Of a stretch of DNA of 64,000 nt, positions 50,804 through 59,409 are shown in pieces (within the stretch, counting starts at the first letter, position 1; each line of letters starts with the position of its first letter). A program made the position numbers and the translations under genes. The stretch is taken from assembly GCF_036002945.1 (NCBI RefSeq), contig NZ_CP108529.1:5327001-5391000 (forward strand), read 5' to 3'. The DNA is from Streptomyces sp. NBC_01224 (GTDB lineage: Bacteria; Actinomycetota; Actinomycetes; Streptomycetales; Streptomycetaceae). Below the pieces are notes generated by a model. It saw nothing but the letters and a program-made list of their open reading frames with translations, was not told the origin of the DNA and made no database searches.

Positions 50804-51796
50804 TCAGGCGAGCGCGGGGTGGACGAGCCGCCCGTGGAGGATGAGGGAGGCGGCCTGCTTGAGACGGCGCACGCGCACACTGATCTCGTAGCCCCTGATG
50901 CCCTCGGTACGGGCGAAGCGGCCGCTGAGGTAGCGGTAGAAGTCCGGGGTGTCCTTGCAGATGACCACGGCCATGATGTTGTGCTTGCCGCTGATGGCGG
51001 CGGCGAAGGCGCACTCGTCGTGCCCGCTGAGCTCCTCGCCGATCTCCTGGAGCCGGGGCAGGTCGACCTGGAGCCAGAGGGTGGCGTTGAGCTCGTAGCC
51101 GAGGCGTTCGGGCACGGTGTCGATGTCGTAGACCAGCGAGCCGGTCGCTTCGAGGGCCTCCAGCCGACGGGCCACGCGCGGCTTGGACCAGCCGGTGGCC
51201 TCCGCGAGCCGGGTGTGGGAGGCGCGGCCGTCCTCCGCCAGCGCTTCGAGGAGCGGGCGGTCCTCCTCGGTCGGGGTGAGCGGGGGCCCGGCGGGGATGG
51301 GGCGCTCCGCGGTCAGCAGCCGCACCTGCTCGTCGGTGAGCGAGCCCTCCCGCCCGGTCCAGCCGGCCGTGTCCGGGGAACCGAAGGCGTGGACGAGAAG
51401 ATCGACGTTCAGGTCGAGGACCGAGGCCGCCCGGGGAAGCCGCCTCAGCAGCACGTCGTCGCCGGCGGTCCCGGCGGGCGAACGGATGATGCAGATGATC
51501 TCCGAACCGCCCGACGCGATGCTTGTGTACGCGACCTCCGGCCTGCGGGCCAGGGAATCCGCGAGCGGCCCCACGGCGTCCGGGCGGCAGCGCAGCCGCG
51601 CGATCCACTCGGACCGGCCGTGGGCGGCGGGGCTGCTCAGCCCGACGACGCGGACGACGCCGCCGCGGCGCAGGGCGCTGTAGCGGCGCGCCACGGTCTG
51701 CTCGGACACCCCGACGACCTCGCTGAGGCGGCGGAAGGAGACCCGCGGCGAGCAGTTCAGCCCATGGATGATTTTGCGGTCCAGATCGTCAGGCAT
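50804..51796 (-). CDS. Lrp/AsnC-family regulator with two Lrp units
   Basis: The 330-residue product has two Lrp-type halves. The first has LDRKIIHGLNCSPRVSFRRL and SEQTVARRYSALRRGGVVRV; the second has DRPLLEALAEDGRASHTRLA and SKPRVARRLEALEATGSLVY, followed by an AsnC ligand domain (GHDECAFAAAISGKHNIMAV). Duplicated Lrp proteins are common in Streptomyces. It is divergent from an MFS exporter gene, its likely target. ATG 51796 has no clear ribosome site. Confidence 0.9.
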   Translation of the reverse strand: MPDDLDRKIIHGLNCSPRVSFRRLSEVVGVSEQTVARRYSALRRGGVVRVVGLSSPAAHGRSEWIARLRCRPDAVGPLADSLARRPEVAYTSIASGGSEIICIIRSPAGTAGDDVLLRRLPRAASVLDLNVDLLVHAFGSPDTAGWTGREGSLTDEQVRLLTAERPIPAGPPLTPTEEDRPLLEALAEDGRASHTRLAEATGWSKPRVARRLEALEATGSLVYDIDTVPERLGYELNATLWLQVDLPRLQEIGEELSGHDECAFAAAISGKHNIMAVVICKDTPDFYRYLSGRFARTEGIRGYEISVRVRRLKQAASLILHGRLVHPALA

Positions 51797-52037
51797 GGAT
51801 GAATGGTCACATGAGCGGCGCTCCATCCGGAGGTTCCATGACGTTCGCCGGGATCGCTTGGGGATTCATCGACGGTCGGGGCGAAGCTGGTCGGCGGCTT
51901 TGCGGGTGATCCGGCGGACCGCGCGGAACGCGGTGGTACGCCGGTGCGCCCGGGAGCGGGCGCACGCCGGACGGCGGTGCTCACATCGCAGCCGGTGCCC
52001 GCGCGGCACCCACCCCCGCAGCAGAAGGAACCTTTTC

Positions 52038-53627
52038 GTGAATTCCGCAACGACACAGGACAGATCAGGGCGGGGCGTCACGCTCGTCATGGCCTGCCTG
52101 GGCGTCTTCGTCGCCTACCTCCCCGTGACCACCGTGTCGGTGAGCCTGCCGGCCGTCCAGCGGGCTCTGGGCGCCTCCACGTCCCAGCTGTCCTGGGTCT
52201 CGGACGCCTTCGTGCTGCCGATGGCCGCGCTGATCCTGACCACCGGGGTGTGGGGCGACGTCCACGGCCGCAAGCGGGTCTTCCAGGCGGGCATGGCCTT
52301 CTGTGCGCTGGGCGCGGCGATCTCGCTGTCCTCGGACTCGGTGCAGGCCCTGTGGGCCGGGCAGGCCGTCTCCGGGCTGGGGGCGGCGGCGCTGCTGCCC
52401 ACGACGCTGGCCCTGATCAGCCACGCGGCCCCCGACCACCGGGAACGGGGCAGGTTCATCGGCCTGTGGGCCATGTCCCTGATGGCCTCGCTCGCCGTGG
52501 GCCCGCTGATCGCGGGTGCGCTGCTGGAGCACGTCGCGTGGCGCTGGATCTTCCTCCTGCCCGTGCCGGTCTCCCTGATCGTGCTGGTCGTCGCGGCGTT
52601 CCTGCTGCCCGACTCGCGCGCCCCGCACGGCCGCCGGCTCGACTGGCCCGGACAGATCAGCGCGGCCGTCGCGGTCACCGCGGTCGTCTACGGCGTGATC
52701 GAGGGCGGCGCTGACGGCTTCGGCGAGCCCGCCGTGGTGACGGCCCTGGTGCTCGGCGCGGTATCCGCGGCCGTGTTCGTCGCCGTGGAGCGCCGCAGCG
52801 CGAGCCCGATGCTCGACCTGGCGCTGTTCCGCAGCCCGGCCTTCACCGCCACCGCCCTGGTCGCCATGATCAGCTTCCTCGGGCTGATCGGCTTCTTCTT
52901 CGTGCTGAGTCTCTACTTCGGCATGGTCCAGCACCTGACCACGATCGAGGCGGCACTGCGGATGGTGACGGTGTCCGGGGTGGCCCTCGTTGTCGGGGCG
53001 CCCATCGGACGCCTGATGCACCGGGTCTCCCCCCGGGTCCTGATCACCACGGGCCTGGTCGTCGCGGCGGGCGCGATGCTCTCGCTGACCGGCGTCGACG
53101 CCCACACCTCCTACGGCTCGATCGTCTGGCGGCTGGCCCTGCTGGGCCTCGGCATGGGTGCCGTGCTCACCCCGATGACCGCCTCCGCGGTGTCCTCCGT
53201 CCCGTACCACCTGGCCGGGATGGCCGCCGCCGGGAACAACGCCTTCCGCCAGGTCGGTGGAGCCCTCGGCCCCGCCGTGCTCGGTACCCTGCTGACCACC
53301 CGGGCCCTCGACGCGCTGCCCGGCCGCCTCGCCGACGCGGGGGTGCCCGCCGAGGCCGGTGCCCGCGTCCTCGACACCGCCCGCGAGCAGGGACTCGGCG
53401 CCGTGGCCGGGCTCGACCTGGACGCCGCCACCGGACCGGCCCTGACCGCCCTGGGTGACTCCTTCCTCGACGGCATGCGGCTGTGCCTGACCGTCTCGGC
53501 CTCGCTCGCCCTGCTGGCCGCCCTCGCCTGCGCCGTGCTCCTGCGCCCGGCCGCCAGGCCGACGGCCCCGGCGGCCCCGGCCACCGAGGAACCGCCGGCC
53601 CGCCTGGCGCCGGTCCCGGCGAGCTGA
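52038..53627 (+). CDS. MFS drug exporter, EmrB/QacA (DHA2) type
   Basis: The 529-residue product has about fourteen hydrophobic segments. Motif A is GDVHGRKRVFQAG and the DHA2 motif C-like segment is WRWIFLLPVPVSLIVL. TQSLSWVSDAF-type sequence (TSQLSWVSDAFVLPMAALIL) follows helix 1. AAGGAA seven bases before GTG 52038 supports the start. The divergent Lrp-type regulator may control it. Substrate unknown; drug or dye efflux is typical. Confidence 0.92.
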   Translation: MNSATTQDRSGRGVTLVMACLGVFVAYLPVTTVSVSLPAVQRALGASTSQLSWVSDAFVLPMAALILTTGVWGDVHGRKRVFQAGMAFCALGAAISLSSDSVQALWAGQAVSGLGAAALLPTTLALISHAAPDHRERGRFIGLWAMSLMASLAVGPLIAGALLEHVAWRWIFLLPVPVSLIVLVVAAFLLPDSRAPHGRRLDWPGQISAAVAVTAVVYGVIEGGADGFGEPAVVTALVLGAVSAAVFVAVERRSASPMLDLALFRSPAFTATALVAMISFLGLIGFFFVLSLYFGMVQHLTTIEAALRMVTVSGVALVVGAPIGRLMHRVSPRVLITTGLVVAAGAMLSLTGVDAHTSYGSIVWRLALLGLGMGAVLTPMTASAVSSVPYHLAGMAAAGNNAFRQVGGALGPAVLGTLLTTRALDALPGRLADAGVPAEAGARVLDTAREQGLGAVAGLDLDAATGPALTALGDSFLDGMRLCLTVSASLALLAALACAVLLRPAARPTAPAAPATEEPPARLAPVPAS

Positions 53628-53637
53628 GCGCGGCGGC

Positions 53638-53790
53638 GAGTTGGAGCACGACGGTCGCGGTGAACGTCTTGGTGGTGCTGCCGATACGGATGCGCCCGCG
53701 CGAGGGCATGGGCCGCCCCGTACGCAGATCGGCGCTGCCGGAGGCGTAGGGCCGGACGTGACAACCAGGGGCCGCGATCTCGACGGCGGC
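53638..53790 (-). pseudogene. Fragment of a D-Ala-D-Ala carboxypeptidase-like serine hydrolase
   Basis: The reverse strand reads AAVEIAAPGCHVRPYASGSA then DLRTGRPMPSRGRIRIGSTT and KTFTATVVLQL. This is the region around the SxxK nucleophile (Ser-Thr-Thr-Lys) of R61-type carboxypeptidases and class C-like hydrolases. The homology stops where the 3' end of the MFS exporter gene begins, so the rest is lost. No in-frame start with a ribosome site is seen. Confidence 0.65.
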
Positions 53791-53858
53791 CCCGCGATCG
53801 CGCCCCGCCCCGCCATGCGTGGCACGGCGGGGCGGGGCGGGGCGGGGGTTGGTTCAGG

Positions 53859-54071
53859 TCAGACGGCGCCGAACTCCCCGGCTTTGACGCCCGCCACGAA
53901 GGCGGCGAAGGAGGCGGGGGAGGCGTGCAGCACGGGGCCGCCCGGGTTCTTGGAGTCGCGTACGGGGACGATGCCGGTGGCGAGTGCACTGAGCGGGGCC
54001 CACTCGACGCAGGAACCGCCGCTGCCGCTGTACGAAGACTTGACCCAGAGGAGGGAGGGGGAATCAGTCAT
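53859..54071 (-). CDS. DUF397 protein
   Basis: This 70-residue protein has the usual DUF397 content: LLWVKSSYSGSGGSCVEWAP, GIVPVRDSKNPGGPVLHASP and FAAFVAGVKAGEF at the end. Its ATG touches the stop of the upstream XRE regulator gene, which is the normal arrangement. In Streptomyces such pairs (including BldB-adjacent types) influence development and antibiotics; some act like toxin-antitoxin pairs. The precise role here is unknown. Confidence 0.92.
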   Translation of the reverse strand: MTDSPSLLWVKSSYSGSGGSCVEWAPLSALATGIVPVRDSKNPGGPVLHASPASFAAFVAGVKAGEFGAV

Positions 54072-54910
54072 CAGGGGGTTCCCTTTCGCACTTCGTCGAA
54101 CATGGCCACGGACGCCGCTTGGGAGAGCGCCTCAGCCTGAAGCTGATGGTAATACCTCACCAGCGGCAGCACGGACGTCAATTCCCTGTCCAAGTACCCA
54201 TTGGTTTCAGACTCCACGTAGGACATCACCGAGCGGTCGGGCAGGGTCAGAAGGTTCACCAGCCGGTTGAACGGGCGGCGCTCGCCCATGGAGTAGGAGG
54301 CCACTTGAAGCACGGTGTCCGGCCTCTCGGCGCACTCGATGAGATGGGCCATCTGGCGTTCCATGACCGCTGCCCCTCCGATCACACGACGGATGCAGCT
54401 CTCGTCCAGCACCACGATCAGCATGGGCGGGATGCGGCGCACTAGGGCCGCCTGCCGCTCTATCAGCGCCTCGACCCGCTCCGATGCCTGATCCGGGGTG
54501 ATCGTGCCCCGCTTCGCATGCCCCTCTTCGATGGCCGTGGCGTACTCCGGCGTCTGAAGCAGCCCCGGAATCACCCCAACGTCGAACATCCGGATCTCAG
54601 CCGCGCGGCTCTCCTGCCCCAGGTACTCCGGGAAGCCTTCCAGCAGACTGCCGTTCCGGAGCTCTGCCCACGCGCGTTCGAACGATTCGGCAGTGCTGGT
54701 GAATCCGAAGACAGTATCCACGCTCCGCGAAAAGCGGAGCGTTGGCGGTTTGCGGCCGGTTTCGATGGCCGAGATGTGCCTGCCCGAGTATTCCGCCAGG
54801 TCAGCCAGCTCATCCTGCGTCCAGCCGCGTACTTCACGGGAACTGCGTAAGCGGGCGCCGTAGGCCGCTCGCGGGCTTGCCTCAGGGTTCAACTGCTTAA
54901 CGTTTACCAA
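54071..54910 (-). CDS. XRE-family regulator with DUF5753 domain
   Basis: The 279-residue product has an N-terminal Cro/C1 helix-turn-helix (AAYGARLRSSREVRGWTQDE, LAEYSGRHISAIETGRKPPT) and the C-terminal DUF5753 domain with RMFDVGVIPGLLQTPEYATA and ERQAALVRRIPPMLIVVLDE. The start is TTG 54910, supported by GGAGG about six bases upstream. The C-terminus LSQAASVAMFDEVRKGTP overlaps the DUF397 gene. It probably regulates itself and the DUF397 partner. Confidence 0.92.
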   Translation of the reverse strand: MVNVKQLNPEASPRAAYGARLRSSREVRGWTQDELADLAEYSGRHISAIETGRKPPTLRFSRSVDTVFGFTSTAESFERAWAELRNGSLLEGFPEYLGQESRAAEIRMFDVGVIPGLLQTPEYATAIEEGHAKRGTITPDQASERVEALIERQAALVRRIPPMLIVVLDESCIRRVIGGAAVMERQMAHLIECAERPDTVLQVASYSMGERRPFNRLVNLLTLPDRSVMSYVESETNGYLDRELTSVLPLVRYYHQLQAEALSQAASVAMFDEVRKGTP

Positions 54911-55002
54911 CGTGCCCTCCGATTGCGGAACGTTGAAGATGTCTCGACTCTAGGCCACGCTGAAGCCTCCTGGTAGTGGGATGACTACGGAGCGGAGTTG
55001 AC

Positions 55003-55266
55003 GTGCCCGAAGACGACGACGTAGCCCTGACTCGTCACGAACCCCTTCAAGTCCCCCCGCCTGGAACGCTTTTCCGGGATACCGGCCATGGCGACCGGGT
55101 GGGTGAGTTCCGCGGGGTTGCCGGTCCGTACTGGTCGTTGCGCCCGGTCGGTGGCGGTGTGGAGTGGGAGGCGGAGCCCGAGTGGGTCCGGGCGCTGACT
55201 CCGGCCGAGCGGCTGAGCGTGGAGAACGCGCTGCGGAATCTGCGGAGCAGCCGGGGTGGGCTGTGA
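55003..55266 (+). CDS. Small conserved-looking hypothetical protein
   Basis: The 87-residue acidic product (TRHEPLQVPPPGTLFRDTGH, VAGPYWSLRPVGGGVEWEAE, LTPAERLSVENALRNLRSSR) has no named domain. Start GTG 55003 is at the divergent side of the XRE gene. The stop overlaps the next gene by GTGA. Such small pairs occur beside XRE/DUF397 genes in Streptomyces, so they may belong to the same module. Confidence 0.72.
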   Translation: MPEDDDVALTRHEPLQVPPPGTLFRDTGHGDRVGEFRGVAGPYWSLRPVGGGVEWEAEPEWVRALTPAERLSVENALRNLRSSRGGL

Positions 55267-55691
55267 ACGGGGCTGCGGTGCCGGGGGGTTACCGGTGCGA
55301 GGCGCTGGCCATGGAGTTCTTCGGGGGCACGGGGAAGATGGAGAGGCACGTGCTGGGCATGTTCCGGACCATCTCCCCGGTGCTGGCGCTGCGGTGGCTG
55401 GGCGGTCAGGCATTGTGGATCGCGGACCGGATCGACGCCGATCCCGACGCCGAACCGGACTCCGACTCCGGCTTCAGCCCGCGATGGGACCTGGAGCGTT
55501 CGGCGTGGGTGCAGCCCTTGAAACGGCTGCCGGTCGGCTCCACGCCCGACCGCCCCGCCGAGCTCCGTGCCTGGTACGAGGACCGGCAGGGCCAGCGCGC
55601 GGCCCAGGCACACATCAAGAACGGCAACCCGTTCCTCGTCGTCGTCCCCGACACCGACTTCACGTACACCCTCTCCGTGCAGCCCGATTGA
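55263..55691 (+). CDS. Hypothetical protein coupled to the preceding small gene
   Basis: The 142-residue product contains YRCEALAMEFFGGTGKMERH, MFRTISPVLALRWLGGQALW and a C-terminal NGNPFLVVVPDTDFTYTLSV. No transmembrane helix or known motif is seen. It starts at GTG 55263 inside the stop of the previous gene. The composition is typical of real Streptomyces genes. Function is unknown. Confidence 0.72.
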   Translation: MNGAAVPGGYRCEALAMEFFGGTGKMERHVLGMFRTISPVLALRWLGGQALWIADRIDADPDAEPDSDSGFSPRWDLERSAWVQPLKRLPVGSTPDRPAELRAWYEDRQGQRAAQAHIKNGNPFLVVVPDTDFTYTLSVQPD

Positions 55692-55765
55692 AACGTGATG
55701 ATCGACGGGATTCGGCTGTCACGGGATACCCTTCCGCAAAGGGCGGAGCCGCAGGGTCGTCGTGC

Positions 55766-56617
55766 TCAACTCGTGTGCAGCATCAGCCCGATGCCGACCA
55801 CCATCAGCCCCGCCGCCGCGATCCGCGGGGCGCCGAACCGTTCCTTGAAGAACAGCGTCCCGATGGCCGCTCCGACGATGATCGACGACTCCCGCAGGGC
55901 CGCGACCGGGGCCAGTGCCGCCCGGGTCTGGGCCCACAGGACGAGGCCGTACGCCGTCACGGACAGGGCCGCGCCCAGCAGCCCGCGCGCGGCGAACGGC
56001 TTGAGCCGGCCGACGAGTTCGCCCCGGCGGCGGTACAGCGCGTAGGCCGGGATCGCCAGGCCCTCCAGGATCATCAGCCAGGCGATGTAGCCGAGCGGGG
56101 TGCCGGAGGCGCGTACTCCGACGCCGTCCACCGTGGTGTACCCGGCGATGGCCAGGCCGGTCGCGAGGGCGGCCAGCAGGGCCGGCCAGTCGGGGCGTCT
56201 GCCGGAACCCCGGATGCCCCAGAGGGCCAGCCCGACGAGCCCCGCCGAGGCCACCGCGACCCCGGCGGTGGCCCAGCCGTCCGGGTGCTCGCCGACGAAG
56301 ACCGCGGCGAGGACCGTCACCACCAGCGGCGCCGTGCCCCGGGCGATCGGGTACATCTGCCCGAAGTCGCCCAGGGTGAACGAACGCATCAGCAGCAGCA
56401 TGTACGCCACATGGAGCGCGGCCGAGACCAGCAGATACGGCCAGGCCGCGGCGGCCGGGAACGGCACGAGGAGGGCACCGGCCGCGCCGATCATCAGCCC
56501 GCCGCCGGAGATCAGGGTGAAGGAGAGGAGCTGGTCCTTGATCGCGTGCGCGATGGCGTTCCAACTGGCGTGCGTGACCGCCGCGACCAGGACCGCGAAC
56601 GCGACCAGCGGTGTCAC
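55766..56617 (-). CDS. EamA/DMT-type transporter
   Basis: The 283-residue product has ten short helices arranged as two EamA repeats, beginning VTPLVAFAVLVAAVTHASWN and ending GAAIGTLFFKERFGAPRIAA. DMT carriers usually export amino acids or other metabolites. GTG 56617 overlaps the stop of the ybaK gene (GTGA), so both are co-translated. A link to amino acid export is possible, but the substrate is open. Confidence 0.88.
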   Translation of the reverse strand: MTPLVAFAVLVAAVTHASWNAIAHAIKDQLLSFTLISGGGLMIGAAGALLVPFPAAAAWPYLLVSAALHVAYMLLLMRSFTLGDFGQMYPIARGTAPLVVTVLAAVFVGEHPDGWATAGVAVASAGLVGLALWGIRGSGRRPDWPALLAALATGLAIAGYTTVDGVGVRASGTPLGYIAWLMILEGLAIPAYALYRRRGELVGRLKPFAARGLLGAALSVTAYGLVLWAQTRAALAPVAALRESSIIVGAAIGTLFFKERFGAPRIAAAGLMVVGIGLMLHTS

Positions 56618-57114
56618 TTCGACTGCTCGCGCACGTCCACCACGGTTCCGCCAGCGTGCCCGATCAGCGACTTGGGGTCGAGCGGGAAGACGGTGTGCGG
56701 GGTGCCTGCCGCCGCCCACACCACCTCGTGGTCCAGCAGCCCCCGGTCGGCCAGCACCCGGGTCCTCGTACGGTGCCCGAAGGGGGGTACGCCGCCGATC
56801 GCGTACCCGGTCGTCTCCCGGACCAGCTCGGCCCCGGCCCGCTTGACCTTCCCGGCGTCCAGCTCCGCGCGTACCCGCTCCACGTCGACGCGCGAGGAGC
56901 CGTCCATCAGGACCAGCACGGGGACCCCGTCGGCCTCGAAGATCAGCGACTTGACGATCTCGCTCAGCTCACAGCCGATCGCGGCGGCGGCCTCGGCGGC
57001 GGTACGGGTGGCCTCGGGGAAGCGGCGGACCTCGACATCGAGCCCCAGCTCCCGGAGGGCCTCGGCGAATCGAGGGTGGGCTTCGGCAGCGGCGGTGGCA
57101 TCGGAAGTGCTCAT
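56614..57114 (-). CDS. ybaK: YbaK/ProX-type aminoacyl-tRNA deacylase
   Basis: YbaK-family enzymes remove misacylated amino acids, mainly Cys or Ala, from tRNA-Pro. The 166-residue product has RTAAEAAAAIGCELSEIVKS, LIFEADGVPVLVLMDGSSRV, IGGVPPFGHRTRTRVLADRG and a C-terminal GTPHTVFPLDPKSLIGHAGG. The conserved Lys in IVKSL is present. ATG 57114 gives the usual family length. It forms an overlapping pair with the DMT transporter gene. Confidence 0.92.
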   Translation of the reverse strand: MSTSDATAAAEAHPRFAEALRELGLDVEVRRFPEATRTAAEAAAAIGCELSEIVKSLIFEADGVPVLVLMDGSSRVDVERVRAELDAGKVKRAGAELVRETTGYAIGGVPPFGHRTRTRVLADRGLLDHEVVWAAAGTPHTVFPLDPKSLIGHAGGTVVDVREQSK

Positions 57115-57178
57115 GCCCCGCACGCTAGCGAACGTCGCACGGGGCACGCGACGGGGTTCCACGCGTGCGGGGCGGCGG

Positions 57179-57373
57179 TCACCGCTCCTTGGAGTGATTC
57201 ACCACGCAGGCGACGGTCAGCAGCACCCCGAACACTCCGACGGCCAGCAGTCCGAGGACCTTGAGGAGGCCCGTGCCGTCCGCCACACCTCTGACGGCGC
57301 CCGCGATCCCGCCGACGGCCGCGCACATTCCGAGAACGAACGTGCGTGACCCCCGGGGCCCGGCAGCAGTCAT
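57179..57373 (-). CDS. Small membrane protein behind the PBP gene
   Basis: This 64-residue protein has two hydrophobic helices (RTFVLGMCAAVGGIAGAVRG and LLKVLGLLAVGVFGVLLTVA) and a basic C-terminus VVNHSKER. ATG 57373 begins one base after the stop of the penicillin-binding protein gene, so it is probably translated with it. It may assist cell-wall synthesis, but no family is recognised. Confidence 0.68.
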   Translation of the reverse strand: MTAAGPRGSRTFVLGMCAAVGGIAGAVRGVADGTGLLKVLGLLAVGVFGVLLTVACVVNHSKER

Positions 57374-57374
57374 C

Positions 57375-59015
57375 TCACGACCCCGCGCGGAGGACTGCCG
57401 CCACCACCGGGCCTGCCGCGTCGCCGCCGTGGCCGCCGGACTGGACGACCGCCGCGGCGGCGAGGTCGTTGCTGAAGCCGGCGAACCAGCTGTTGGACGT
57501 GGCCTGGCCGTCGACCTCTGCCGAGCCCGTCTTGGCGCCCTTGTCGCCGCCGACCGAGGCCATCGCGGCCTTTCCGGTGCCCCAACTCGCGGTCTGGCGC
57601 ATCATGTTGGTGACCTGCTGGGACGCGGACGGGGAAAGCGACCGGGAGGCGGTGGCGATCGGCCGGCCGTCGAGGTCCCGGTCGACGAGGATCGGCTGGC
57701 GGAAGGTGCCGTTCTTGGCGGTGGCGGTGATGGACGCCATGTTGAGTGCGTTCATCTGGATCGTGCCCTGACCGATGTACTGGGCGGCCGCCTCGCCACC
57801 GGTGGCCTCGGGCACGCTGCCGTCGAAGGTCACCACACCGGTCTGCCAGTTCAGGCCGATGCCGAAGACGTCGCGGGCCTCCTTGGCGAGCGCGGTCTCG
57901 TCGTCCACCTCGTCGATCAGCTTGATGAAGGCGGTGTTGCAGGACCGGGCGAAACTGGTGGTGAGCGTGGCCGTGTCCGGGAGGGAGAAGTGGTCCAGGT
58001 TGTGGAAGGTGCGGCCCTGCCACATCACGTCCTTCGGGCACTCCACCGGACGGTCGGCCGCCGCGACGCCCTTCTCGATCAGCATCGCCGCCGTCACGAT
58101 CTTCATCGTCGACCCGGGTGCCTGCTTGCCCTGCATCGCCGTGTTGAAGCCGGTGGCCGGATTGTTGGCGACCGCGCGGATCGCGCCCGTGGACGGCCGG
58201 ACCGCGACCACCGAGGCCTGGCTGAATTTCTTCACGGCCACCTCGGCCGCCGCCTGCGCGTTCGCGTCCAGCGTGGTCTGCAGCTTGCCCGGCCGGCCCT
58301 TGGTGAGGGTCAGCAGGGTCTTGTCCGGGCCGTTCGCGTCCGCGCTCTCGATCCAGGTCTCGATGCCCGCGGTGCCGCCCGCCTTCTCCCCGTACTTCTC
58401 GCGCAGTGTGTCCAGGATCGAGCCCAGGGAGGGGTACTTCTCCTTGGTGAGCGTCCTGCCGTTGCGGTCGACGGCCTCGATCGACGGCGTCGACGCCTCA
58501 CCCGTCTTGAGCGACGCACCGGCGGTCAGATCCGGGTGGATCACGGCGGGGGCCCAGTCGACCAGCGGCCTGCCGGTGGTCAGGCCGCGCACCACGGTCA
58601 GTTCGGAGGAGTACGACCAGGGCTTGGACTTCCCCTCGAACGACACGGTCGCCTTCACCGTGTACGGCACCTTCGTGCCGACCGCCGGGCCCGGAGTGAT
58701 CACCGCGTCGGTGACATGGGCGCTCTCGCGGTAGCCGGTCAGGGCCGTTTCGGCCTCGGCCGCGTTGTTGGTGAGCTGGGACGCGGCGGCCGCGTCACCG
58801 CTCGCCCAGGCCTTGAGGAACTTCTTCGACGCGTCGTCGATCTCCGCCTTGGTGACCGGCCCCGTCTTCACCTCGGCGGAGGTGGACTTGCTGTCCGTGC
58901 CGTCGCCGCCACCGCCGTTCAGGTCGTCCAGGACGTTGTACGCCCCGTAGCCCACCCCGCCGACCACGACCGCGAACACTCCGCCGACTATCGCAACCTT
59001 CGCTCCACTGCGCAT
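57375..59015 (-). CDS. Penicillin-binding protein with MecA_N/NTF2-like N-terminal domain
   Basis: This class B transpeptidase cross-links peptidoglycan outside the membrane. Helix 1 lies at about 7-25, then an NTF2-like MecA_N domain (ASKKFLKAWASGDAAAASQL) and a transpeptidase domain with Ser302-x-x-Lys305 (PGSTMKIVT), Ser358-Cys-Asn360 and Lys495-Thr-Gly497. All three active-site motifs are intact, so activity and beta-lactam sensitivity are expected. A 22-bp palindrome sits in its leader. Streptomyces have several such PBPs, some used in sporulation or resistance. Confidence 0.93.
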   Translation of the reverse strand: MRSGAKVAIVGGVFAVVVGGVGYGAYNVLDDLNGGGGDGTDSKSTSAEVKTGPVTKAEIDDASKKFLKAWASGDAAAASQLTNNAAEAETALTGYRESAHVTDAVITPGPAVGTKVPYTVKATVSFEGKSKPWSYSSELTVVRGLTTGRPLVDWAPAVIHPDLTAGASLKTGEASTPSIEAVDRNGRTLTKEKYPSLGSILDTLREKYGEKAGGTAGIETWIESADANGPDKTLLTLTKGRPGKLQTTLDANAQAAAEVAVKKFSQASVVAVRPSTGAIRAVANNPATGFNTAMQGKQAPGSTMKIVTAAMLIEKGVAAADRPVECPKDVMWQGRTFHNLDHFSLPDTATLTTSFARSCNTAFIKLIDEVDDETALAKEARDVFGIGLNWQTGVVTFDGSVPEATGGEAAAQYIGQGTIQMNALNMASITATAKNGTFRQPILVDRDLDGRPIATASRSLSPSASQQVTNMMRQTASWGTGKAAMASVGGDKGAKTGSAEVDGQATSNSWFAGFSNDLAAAAVVQSGGHGGDAAGPVVAAVLRAGS

Positions 59016-59041
59016 CCCTGCAGTCCCCCTCCCCAGGAGTT

Positions 59042-59063
59042 CCCCTTGAACGCGTTCAAGGGG
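59042..59063. promoter_or_regulatory. 22-bp perfect palindrome in the PBP leader
   Basis: CCCCTTGAACG followed by its exact complement CGTTCAAGGGG forms a continuous palindrome 27 bp before the PBP start. The core TTGAACGCGTTCAA has the CG centre common to LacI-family operators and shares 12 central bases with the Rex consensus, but lacks its TGTG/CACA ends. Confidence 0.65.
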
Positions 59064-59166
59064 ATGCTGCCGGGCACACTACGGGACGACGGTGACAGTC
59101 GAGATGGTTGTTATAGGAACGCGATACATGCGGCATGAACATGACGGTCAAGTCAAGGTGTGCCGG

Positions 59167-59250
59167 TCAAATCCAGGTATCCAGCCACATTCGGTCCCGC
59201 CAGGACCCGTCGGGAATGGGCGTCCCCGTATAAATGGGCCAGAAATAAAT
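59167..59250 (-). pseudogene. Second copy of the 3' end of the pmt gene
   Basis: The reverse strand encodes FIYFWPIYTGTPIPDGSWRD and then RMWLDTWI with a TGA stop. These 28 residues are identical to the end of the mannosyltransferase gene at 63567-63653. The DNA differs at 12 codons, all silent, and the stop is TGA rather than TAG. Homology ends abruptly at 59250. It is the tail of a related but different pmt allele, left at a recombination junction. Confidence 0.85.
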
Positions 59251-59409
59251 GAAGCCTCGCGCATGGCGGCGCAGACGGCCCCGACCAGCGGTTTCCCTGC
59301 CGGACGGGGCCCGAAGACCTGGTGTGCTGTCCATGGAATGACGCGGGTGTGGCTTGGATCTGGCTGGACGCGCGACGCCGGGCATCCCTCCCCTAACCCC
59401 TAGGGGGCG

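Noticed and set aside
59042..59063. Rex operator before the PBP gene
   Set aside because: The centre TGAACGCGTTCA agrees, but the outer TGTG/CACA bases needed in the Rex consensus are replaced by CTTG/CAAG.
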